Shown here: positions 40,151 to 46,475 of the stretch, one piece after another
Layout of the letters: the number at the start of each line of letters is the position of its first letter
Numbering within the stretch: position 1 is the stretch's first letter
The notes under the pieces: generated by a model
Seen by the model: only the letters and a program-made list of their open reading frames with translations
Told to the model about the DNA's origin: nothing
Database searches by the model: none
Assembly: GCA_038216175.1 (NCBI GenBank)
Contig: JBBQQG010000007.1
Coordinates: 1-46,475, forward strand
Direction: 5' to 3'
Length of the DNA: 46,475 nt
DNA from: JBBQQG01 sp038216175
GTDB lineage: Bacteria; Patescibacteriota; Saccharimonadia; Saccharimonadales; OMJO01
Program-made: the position numbers and the translations under genes

Positions 40151-41305
40151 TTACTTTTTATTACCAAGTTCTAGTATTAATCTTGCTAGCTGGTTAGCTG
40201 AATCTGGTATAGCTATTTTGTGAATATTCACACTCAGTTCTTGCCTTAAGTTCTGATCGGTTATTAACTTATTTACGAAATTTATAAGTTCATCGCTGTT
40301 TATTAATAAATCTTTTTCCTGTAGTACGATCGCTGCATTTGAATTTGACCATTGTTGGGCATTTTTAAGCTGGTGACCTCCGGTAAGAAACGGGTTAGGG
40401 ATTACTATTGTTGGCTTGGCCTGGATTGCAAGTTCGGCAAAATTAGTAGCTCCACCCCTGGTAATAACAATGTCTGCAGCACCACTATATATAAAAGACT
40501 GATCTAGATATTCTTTAACTATTAAACGACCGTTAAACGAATTCCCATTTACTATATTAACTGCCTTACCCTTCCCTGCTTGCAAAATAATTATTAAATC
40601 TTGAAAGCTAGAAAGTAATTTAGGTATAACGCTACTTGCAATTTTATTTATTGTATCGGAGCCTGAACTTCCTCCTAAAATAAGTAGTAATTTTTTATCT
40701 TCAGCTAAATTGATCATTTGTTTGTATTTAATCTGATCTGTAGTGTCAACTTTTTTATAGTTTTGATCTAGTGGGATGCCAACAAATCTAACTTTTCCTT
40801 TAGGGTAGCTATAGTATTCTTCTGGCATTCCTGTGGCATGGTACTTTGCCCATCTGCCGGTTACTCTATTCGATAGGCCGGGTAGGCTATCTGAATCATG
40901 AGTAATATAAGGTATTTTTAAGAAAGCAGCAGCTAGTCCAATTGGTAGGCTAACTAAACCACCTTTCAAGAAAATTATATTCGGTTTTAATTTAATTAGT
41001 AATATCAGGCTTTGGATAATGCCAAATAAGACAAAGACGCCGTCGCGAAGATTAAGTAAATTCGAATTAACATCTGTTATTCTTTTAAACCATGATTCTC
41101 CATTGTAGCGTCTAAATTTTCCAGCAAATATTTCATACTTTTTACTTATATCAGATTTATTTTCAGTTAATCCTTGAAACTTACTTCCTCGCTCAGCTAT
41201 ATAAATAATATTGCTGCTTGGAGCCAAAAGTTTAAGTTCATGCGCGACGGCTAAGGTAGGCGTGATGTGGCCGCCCGTCCCCCCGCCGCAAACGAGTATC
41301 TTCAT
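40151..41305 (-). CDS. murG: UDP-GlcNAc:undecaprenyl-PP-MurNAc-pentapeptide GlcNAc transferase
   Basis: MurG adds GlcNAc to lipid I to make lipid II on the inner face of the membrane. The 384-aa protein is complete: MKILVCGGGTGGHITPTLAVA at the N-terminus (lipid I binding glycine loop), FLKGGLVSLPIGLAAAFLKIPYITHDSDSLPG, the GGSSGSDTIN loop, and the sugar-nucleotide site ADIVITRGGATNFAEL with PNPFLTGGHQLKNA. The start is fixed by the canonical MKILVCGGGTGGH and an AAAGGAG SD 6-7 nt upstream. Its first 68 nt lie inside the end of ftsW, in another frame. Confidence 0.96.
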   Translation of the reverse strand: MKILVCGGGTGGHITPTLAVAHELKLLAPSSNIIYIAERGSKFQGLTENKSDISKKYEIFAGKFRRYNGESWFKRITDVNSNLLNLRDGVFVLFGIIQSLILLIKLKPNIIFLKGGLVSLPIGLAAAFLKIPYITHDSDSLPGLSNRVTGRWAKYHATGMPEEYYSYPKGKVRFVGIPLDQNYKKVDTTDQIKYKQMINLAEDKKLLLILGGSSGSDTINKIASSVIPKLLSSFQDLIIILQAGKGKAVNIVNGNSFNGRLIVKEYLDQSFIYSGAADIVITRGGATNFAELAIQAKPTIVIPNPFLTGGHQLKNAQQWSNSNAAIVLQEKDLLINSDELINFVNKLITDQNLRQELSVNIHKIAIPDSANQLARLILELGNKK

Positions 41306-42488
41306 TTCGGCTCCTTTCTGTACTAATACCGGCCGTATAAGTTGTATATCGAGAAATATTAAAAACTAAGCCTACTCCGGCAGTAACAAACAATATACTT
41401 GTTCCGCCATAGCTAATAAACGGCAAAGTAATGCCCTTCAAGGGCAATAGACCTACCATAGCGCCGATATTTATTAAAGTTTGAGTACTTAGCCATGCTA
41501 ATATTCCTGTCACCAGTAACCGGGTAAAATTGTCTGGAGATCTTTCCATTATATTTTTCATCCTAGTAAAAAATACTGCGAATAAACATAATAGTACTAC
41601 AACACCTATAAATCCGAATTTTTCGGAGTATATTGCAAAAATGGAATCATTAGCCGCCTCTGGTAAGTAACCATACGCTTGAACGCTGTGTGCTAAGCCT
41701 TTTCCGAACATACCCCCTGAACCGACAGCTATTAATGCCTGGCATGCCTGATAACCAGTGCTTTGGCAGTCACGTTCCGGGTGCATAAAAGTAAGAAATC
41801 TGTCTCGTCGGTACGAACTTGTCGCAATGAGCAATACCGCACCCAAAACAATAATACCTCCAAATAAAGCAACGCGTCTAAGCGGTAAACCTGCGACAAA
41901 GCACATAGCTGCCATCATAGCTACTATAACTCCGGTAGATCCTAAATCGCTCTGAAGCTTTGCTACAACAATACCAACTATTATTAATACGATAAGCAGC
42001 GTTCTAAATACTTGTTTTGCGTCTAGTGGTTTGCCGCTTTTAATCTGATTAGTTAAAAAAGCTGCCAGCCATATAAGTAATGCAAATTTTATTAATTCAA
42101 CAGATTGGAATGAAATACCACCTATTTGTATCCACCGGTAGGCCCCATTTACTTTTTCACCGAATAGTCTTACAGCCAGTGCCGATGCCGAGGCAATTAT
42201 TATTAATGGCATTTGAGCCCTTTTCCAAAAATTAACAGGTGTATTAGCCATTATTAGGAAAGTAACTACCGCCAAACCGACTGCGATCAGTTGTTTTGAA
42301 ATATAATAGTTCTCGCTAACTTGAGACTGTGCTATTAACGCTGGACTAATGGCATAAATAATAATAAGACCTATAACTAAAAAAACTACGCACAAAAGTA
42401 AAAGTATATAGTCTGGACGATGCTTTCTTCTTTGTGACTGATCGCCAAAAACAACAACCCGTCTCCTATTTGTTTGATTTTGAAACAT
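41238..42488 (-). CDS. ftsW: FtsW/RodA/SpoVE-family SEDS glycosyltransferase
   Basis: SEDS proteins polymerise lipid II into glycan strands, here probably with the adjacent PBP. The 416-aa protein has a cytoplasmic basic N-terminus and about ten membrane helices. SEDS features include the KFALLIWLAAFL segment, KLQSDLGSTGVIVAMMAA with the conserved Asp, the extracellular loop AVGSGGMFGKGLAHSVQAYGYLPEAANDSIFAIYSEKFGFIG, and LPLKGITLPFISYGGTS. The ATG overlaps the mraY stop by one base. The C-terminal tail after TTYTAGIS is basic and encoded in the 68 nt shared with murG. Confidence 0.95.
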   Translation of the reverse strand: MFQNQTNRRRVVVFGDQSQRRKHRPDYILLLLCVVFLVIGLIIIYAISPALIAQSQVSENYYISKQLIAVGLAVVTFLIMANTPVNFWKRAQMPLIIIASASALAVRLFGEKVNGAYRWIQIGGISFQSVELIKFALLIWLAAFLTNQIKSGKPLDAKQVFRTLLIVLIIVGIVVAKLQSDLGSTGVIVAMMAAMCFVAGLPLRRVALFGGIIVLGAVLLIATSSYRRDRFLTFMHPERDCQSTGYQACQALIAVGSGGMFGKGLAHSVQAYGYLPEAANDSIFAIYSEKFGFIGVVVLLCLFAVFFTRMKNIMERSPDNFTRLLVTGILAWLSTQTLINIGAMVGLLPLKGITLPFISYGGTSILFVTAGVGLVFNISRYTTYTAGISTERSRNEDTRLRRGDGRPHHAYLSRRA

Positions 42489-43531
42489 TAGTTATGTCTC
42501 CCGAGTAAGAACAAAATAAGACCCAATACACTTGTCACTTGGCCCAATATCCAAAATCTCATAGTAACTTTTGCTTCCGGCCAACCAGATGCTTCGAAAT
42601 GATGGTGAATCGGTGCTACTCTAAATATCTTCTTACCACCTCGTAATCTTTTTGAGAGTACTTGTATAATTGTTGACCCGGCTTCAGCAACAAAAATAAA
42701 GCCTATCAACGGTAAGATTGCAACGGTATCAGTTAACATTGCGACTACACCGAGTGCAGTTCCCAAGGCAAAAGAACCTACATCTCCCATAAAAAATCTG
42801 GCAGGAAAAATATTAAACCACGTGTAGCTCAACAGTGTCCCAACTACTGTCATGCAAAACGCAGCTACCCCGAATCTGCCTTCAATAAACGCGATTAATG
42901 CATACACCGCAAACGCACTTACGCACAGTCCTCCGGCTAGTCCATCTAAACCATCAGTTATATTTACTGCATTAGCCGTCGCAACGACTACCAACATAAA
43001 AAGTGGAATAATGAGCAAACCGATATTAAAATGTCCGTAAAACGGTATTAAAATGCTATGAACGTCTAATTTGGCATAAAAAAACCAACCACCGATTAAT
43101 GCGACTAATATTATTAACAGCAGCTTTAATTTACTCGGTAATCCAGCAACACCTTTTCCTGTCCCTCTGATATTTATAATATCGTCAATGAGGCCAACGA
43201 ATCCGGCTCCGACAAATGCAGCAAGTGGCAGGTAAGTTTCTGAACGGCTTAAATTAAATACCCAAGTAACAATCGCTACTCCAAAAACGAATATAACACC
43301 GGCCATAGTTGGTATATGACGCTTGTGTTTTTCTGCGTGCAATTCATTAAATATTTTAGCTACTTCACCAGTTACGGCATTTTCACGAGGTTTTTTCCAC
43401 CATTGCCATTTATAAGCAAAAGTTGTATAAACTGGAGTTATAAACATACTAATTAGAAACCCCAAAAAGCCAAGCAATAAAATCCTAATAACTGTGTTTG
43501 TTTCTACTGTAATTTGAAGTATTTGGTTCAT
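42488..43531 (-). CDS. mraY: Phospho-MurNAc-pentapeptide translocase
   Basis: MraY transfers phospho-MurNAc-pentapeptide to undecaprenyl phosphate, making lipid I. The 347-aa, roughly ten-helix membrane protein has the conserved KRHIPTMAGVIF motif, FVGLIDDIINIR with the DDxxK-like Asp pair, NAVNITDGLDGLAGG with the metal-binding Asp residues, FMGDVGSFALGTALG, and APIHHHFEASGWPEAKVTMRFWI at the C-terminus with the conserved His triplet. AAGGA upstream of the ATG is a plausible SD. It is part of the dcw operon, 25 nt after ftsI. Confidence 0.97.
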   Translation of the reverse strand: MNQILQITVETNTVIRILLLGFLGFLISMFITPVYTTFAYKWQWWKKPRENAVTGEVAKIFNELHAEKHKRHIPTMAGVIFVFGVAIVTWVFNLSRSETYLPLAAFVGAGFVGLIDDIINIRGTGKGVAGLPSKLKLLLIILVALIGGWFFYAKLDVHSILIPFYGHFNIGLLIIPLFMLVVVATANAVNITDGLDGLAGGLCVSAFAVYALIAFIEGRFGVAAFCMTVVGTLLSYTWFNIFPARFFMGDVGSFALGTALGVVAMLTDTVAILPLIGFIFVAEAGSTIIQVLSKRLRGGKKIFRVAPIHHHFEASGWPEAKVTMRFWILGQVTSVLGLILFLLGRHN

Positions 43532-43556
43532 TTTGTTAGTCCTTTTATTATACTAC

Positions 43557-45320
43557 TTAACTGGATTTTGGTGTGACGCCAAAACTATCAATTAGCATAT
43601 TAGCCAGTTTAACGAAAATCGGTGCTGCTGTTCTAGCTCCAGCGTAACCGCTTAATTTTGGCTCATTTACTCTTACCATAATTACATATTGAACTTTATC
43701 ACCTCCTACAAAGCCAATAAATGTACCATTAAAACGATCGTCATAATAGCCGCCTCCCGGTTTGGCGATTTCGGCAGTTCCAGTCTTTCCACCAATACTG
43801 TATTCCGGTCTTAAATTTTGCATTCCGTAAAGTAAATGATTTTTATTGATTACATATTCCATTAATTCTTTTATGTCTTGGCTGGTAGCAGGTTTGATTG
43901 AATTTGATCTGACTATCGATGGTTTTATAACTGTTGTATTGCCTTCGCCGTCAATTAAAGAATCGACTAGGTGCGGTTTATAATACGTCCCTCCATTTAA
44001 AACGCTTGATAGTGCGCTTACCATTTGAAGAGGGGTCTCGGTAGTGCCCTGTCCAAACGCGGTATTAGCGTACTGAATATTTAGCCCAAAGCCTTTTACA
44101 GGATCAGGTACTGTACCTTCTGATTCATAACCTTGTTCAACTCCTGTTAATTTTCCGAACTGAAAGTGATTTACCATATAGTCATTCCATGTAACTCTCG
44201 CCTTTTCATTTATCTGACCACCACCCATCTGCATTAGCATCCAAGTTGCTCCAGTATTTAGAGACAGTTGAAGGATGTCAGCAATACTTCTTATACCAGG
44301 GCCACCGTCTTCTTCTATATTTTTGACTGTATAACCGTCGATTTGAAAATGGCTTGGATCATAATAAGTTGAATTTCGGTTTACTGCTCCGCTGTCTATG
44401 GCGGCAGAAGTCGTAAGTGTTTTCATTATTGAACCTACTTCCATCGGTGAACTTACTACAGCATTAGTAAAAACGCTTTGATCGGAAACTTTATAAAATT
44501 CTGCTGGTGAATAAGTCGGCAAATTTGCCATGGCTTTTATCGCCCCGCTATTAGGATCAATAATTACAGCACTTCCGGACGAAGCTTTAGCATTATCTAA
44601 TCCTTGTTTTAAAATGTCTTCGAGTTGCTGCTGTATTCCAAGATTAATAGTAAGGACTACTTGTTTACCTGGCTGAGCGTCTTTAAGTGTATTATCCTTA
44701 TTGCTTGCAAGTGGAATGCCCTGAGCATCCGTCACAGCTTTAAGTTCGCCCGGTGTACCTTTAAGATCGTTATTTAAAGCTTGTTCAATGCCATATTTGC
44801 CTGTACCGCTGTCATCTACGAATCCTAGTAACTGAGCTGCTAGTTGGCCCTGCGGATATGTGCGAAATACGGCTTCCCTTGTACCTACTCCAGTTAATTT
44901 AAGATTGGTTATCTGATCTTTTTGGTCCCGAGTTAATTTTTTAGCTAGTACTGCAAAACGGGTATCCTGAGACATTAGTTTTTCATAATCGCTTGATTTA
45001 CCTCCAACAATTTTTTGGACTTTTGATGCCGCCTGTTTTATGTCTTTAACATATTTAGGGTCTGCGAATAATGTATAAAGCGTTTCATTTAGCACAATCG
45101 GAGTGTTAGTATCACCACTGTGAGCCAGTATAATTCCCCTTTCTGCCGGTATTTCTTTTTCTTTATGCTGAAAACTAGATGCAACTTTTTGATAATAATC
45201 GTGGCGAATTACTTGCAGATAAAACAACCTAATAACAAATATGCCTACGACCAGCAAAAGAAGCCCATACCATAAACGTATGCGCATTAACTGATGAGAA
45301 TTATTAACTTGGGGTTGCAT
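43557..45320 (-). CDS. ftsI: Class B penicillin-binding protein (FtsI/PBP2-like transpeptidase)
   Basis: This transpeptidase cross-links septal peptidoglycan. Starting at ATG 45320 it has 587 aa; an in-frame TTG at 45326 is less likely. It has a membrane anchor at about residues 14-36 (RLWYGLLLLVVGIFVIRLFYL), a dimerisation/pedestal domain (AERGIILAHSG, YPQGQLAAQLLGFVDD), and then the transpeptidase domain. The catalytic SxxK is in MEVGSIMKTL, SxN is in LSLNTGA and KTG is in SIGGKTGTAEI. The position directly after ftsL and before mraY supports FtsI (PBP3-type) rather than a rod-type PBP2. The mur ligase genes that usually separate it from mraY are absent. Confidence 0.95.
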   Translation of the reverse strand: MQPQVNNSHQLMRIRLWYGLLLLVVGIFVIRLFYLQVIRHDYYQKVASSFQHKEKEIPAERGIILAHSGDTNTPIVLNETLYTLFADPKYVKDIKQAASKVQKIVGGKSSDYEKLMSQDTRFAVLAKKLTRDQKDQITNLKLTGVGTREAVFRTYPQGQLAAQLLGFVDDSGTGKYGIEQALNNDLKGTPGELKAVTDAQGIPLASNKDNTLKDAQPGKQVVLTINLGIQQQLEDILKQGLDNAKASSGSAVIIDPNSGAIKAMANLPTYSPAEFYKVSDQSVFTNAVVSSPMEVGSIMKTLTTSAAIDSGAVNRNSTYYDPSHFQIDGYTVKNIEEDGGPGIRSIADILQLSLNTGATWMLMQMGGGQINEKARVTWNDYMVNHFQFGKLTGVEQGYESEGTVPDPVKGFGLNIQYANTAFGQGTTETPLQMVSALSSVLNGGTYYKPHLVDSLIDGEGNTTVIKPSIVRSNSIKPATSQDIKELMEYVINKNHLLYGMQNLRPEYSIGGKTGTAEIAKPGGGYYDDRFNGTFIGFVGGDKVQYVIMVRVNEPKLSGYAGARTAAPIFVKLANMLIDSFGVTPKSS

Positions 45321-45396
45321 AGGCAATTATTATTCTTTTAAGTAATTAACTACGTTATTTAAATTATAAAGACAGACGTTATTAATAATAACTGTT

Positions 45397-45744
45397 TTAA
45401 TTCTGTAAAGTGCTGCTAGGTGCAACCGATACTAGGTTTTTGGCAACAGTGCTATTTTTTACACGGTCTAAAGCTTGTAATCGAGCAGATGCCACCTCTA
45501 ACTGAGCATGCTCGTCTTTTAACGACGTTTGCTGCTGTTGAAGTGAATTGATCTGGTAACTAAAAGCGTTAGTTTTTGTAACTTGTGTTAAATAAAGCAG
45601 TCCGAGTAGGCATGCTAATATAATAAGCACAATTGTATTGCTTACTGGACCTAGCGTTCTCTTTTCTGATCTAAAATTTGTTGTGTTTTGATTTCTGCTG
45701 GCGAATCTTTGACGACCCATTGCCAGCGAACTTGAATATGTCAT
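45397..45744 (-). CDS. ftsL: FtsL-like division protein
   Basis: FtsL is a small bitopic protein that forms a coiled coil with FtsB/DivIC at the septum. From ATG 45744 the product is 115 aa: a basic cytoplasmic part, a membrane helix (about residues 38-57, TIVLIILACLLGLLYLTQVT), and a heptad-like coiled coil (YQINSLQQQQTSLKDEHAQLEVASARLQAL). ATG 45744 follows an AGGAAAA run; a longer start at 45765 lies within a 10-bp hairpin and is less likely. FtsL is poorly conserved, so the assignment is by topology, coiled coil and position between rsmH and ftsI. Confidence 0.75.
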   Translation of the reverse strand: MTYSSSLAMGRQRFASRNQNTTNFRSEKRTLGPVSNTIVLIILACLLGLLYLTQVTKTNAFSYQINSLQQQQTSLKDEHAQLEVASARLQALDRVKNSTVAKNLVSVAPSSTLQN

Positions 45745-45762
45745 ATTTTTATTTTTCCTGTT

Positions 45763-45790
45763 CATCCGGGGGTTTTAATACCCCCGGATG
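45763..45790 (-). other. Strong hairpin between rsmH and ftsL
   Basis: CATCCGGGGG (45763-45772) pairs perfectly with CCCCCGGATG (45781-45790) around an 8-nt AT loop. On the plus strand it is followed by CATATTTTTTT, so it looks like a terminator facing the operon. On the minus (operon) strand no T-run follows, so leftward transcription may pass and the stem may instead act in mRNA stability or processing. It contains the alternative ftsL ATG at 45765. The rest of 45791-45887 holds no gene. Confidence 0.65.
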
Positions 45791-45887
45791 CATATTTTTT
45801 TACAAGATTTAGCCGACTCGGACTTTCACCTTGTATACTCGGGATAGATTTTTAACCTGAATTGGCATAACCAATCCCCTTTCTTTT

Positions 45888-46475
45888 TTATTTTTTAACT
45901 GCTGCTCGAAGTTTTGCACTTCTTGCACGCGGATTGAAAACTAATTCTTGTTCGTCGCCGACAATTGGCTGTTTTGTCAGTAAAGTAAGTTGAGCATCGT
46001 AACGCTCACCCGTAACTTCGGCAAATGACTGCTTAACTATTCGATCCTCTAAGCTATGGAAACTAATGATTGCAATCCTACCTTTAGGAGCTAGCAGTTC
46101 AAACCAAATTGGTATTGCTTGCTCTAGTAGATTTAACTCATCATTTACTGCTATCCTGATAGCTTGAAAAGTACGAATTGCCGGATGATGCTTACTTGGT
46201 TTTATCCAAGAAGCCGATTTGGCGACTGTTTCAGCAAGTTGTTTTGTAGTGTAAATCGGCCTGTGGGCCACTATCAATCGTGCAATTTTTTTAGCACGTG
46301 GTTCTTCGCCATTACGTTGGAGTATCCTCACTAGCTCTGCTTCGTCATAGTTATTTACTATATATTCAGCAGTTAAAGTTTGGCGCTTATCCATACGCAT
46401 ATCAAGTGGCCCATCAAGCTTCACACTAAACCCACGACTCGCCGAGTCAAGGTGTGGTGACGACACTCCTAAATC
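45888..46475 (-). CDS. rsmH: 16S rRNA (cytosine1402-N4)-methyltransferase RsmH, partial
   Basis: RsmH (MraW) methylates N4 of C1402 in the decoding centre of 16S rRNA. Only the C-terminal 195 residues or so are in the window. The frame is open to the right edge, reading DLGVSSPHLDSASRGFSV, which matches the family's DLGVSSxQLD...RGFS motif, so the true start and most of the SAM-binding domain lie outside. Other family motifs are KHHPAIRTFQAIRIAVNDEL, RIAIISFHSLEDRIVKQ and a C-terminal NPRARSAKLRA. It is the first gene of the dcw operon seen here; mraZ, if present, is beyond the edge. Confidence 0.95.
   Translation of the reverse strand, partial: DLGVSSPHLDSASRGFSVKLDGPLDMRMDKRQTLTAEYIVNNYDEAELVRILQRNGEEPRAKKIARLIVAHRPIYTTKQLAETVAKSASWIKPSKHHPAIRTFQAIRIAVNDELNLLEQAIPIWFELLAPKGRIAIISFHSLEDRIVKQSFAEVTGERYDAQLTLLTKQPIVGDEQELVFNPRARSAKLRAAVKK

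Overview
The window looks like a stretch of a Patescibacteria (CPR) genome, most likely a Candidatus Saccharibacteria (TM7). This is inferred from gene content and style, not from a marker gene. The DNA is AT-rich and densely packed, and UGA works as an ordinary stop codon. Characteristic neighbours include a sortase, PEGA and DUF3048 surface proteins, a VirD4/TraG-like ATPase, a sigma-region-4/HARE-HTH fusion, and single-TM membrane-anchored enzymes. Many genes have a -10 box only 5-7 nt before the start codon, which indicates leaderless mRNAs. Genes with a clear Shine-Dalgarno (SD) sequence sit mostly in accessory blocks or inside operons.

Layout. 1-3.4 kb: tRNA-Ser, an unknown protein, UMP kinase, exonuclease III, a degenerate NnrD-like protein and tRNA-Leu. 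3.5-14.8 kb: sortase, PEGA/propeller-like protein, DUF4367-like protein, gltX, VirD4-like ATPase, DUF3048 protein and a histidine kinase/response regulator pair. 15.0-17.5 kb: a DNA-damage cassette of SRAP and Y-family polymerase with two paralogous small proteins. 17.5-23.2 kb: accessory DNA. It includes two G+C-rich membrane-protein genes, each enclosed by its own inverted repeat, and a large LysM/peptidase/glucosaminidase cell-wall hydrolase followed by two unknown genes. 23.2-28.1 kb: three leftward polysaccharide-degrading enzymes (GH5, alginate lyase, GH26) sharing an N-terminal anchor module, plus a decayed secreted-protein fragment. 28.1-30.6 kb: a nucleotide-kinase-like gene, two toxin-antitoxin modules and tRNA-Glu. 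30.7-36.2 kb: a second kinase/regulator pair, rsuA-type pseudouridine synthase, der and pth.

36.2-36.6 kb: a leftward, non-coding, highly structured ~360-nt transcription unit with a consensus promoter, a strong intrinsic terminator and a possible 8-bp pseudoknot. I could not assign it to tmRNA, RNase P RNA or SRP RNA. It is the best candidate in the window for something undescribed. 36.7-38.5 kb: two small membrane proteins and the sigma-4/HARE protein. 38.5-39.2 kb: non-coding AT-rich DNA. 39.2-46.5 kb: a leftward division/cell-wall (dcw) operon, rsmH-ftsL-ftsI-mraY-ftsW-murG-ftsQ, in the usual order but with all mur ligase genes and ddl missing from their usual places; rsmH runs off the right edge.

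Taken together, the window encodes peptidoglycan synthesis and division, surface protein attachment, wall and polysaccharide hydrolysis, two signalling systems and DNA repair. That fits a small surface-attached cell that depends on other organisms' polymers. Family assignments come from motif reading only; no database search was run.
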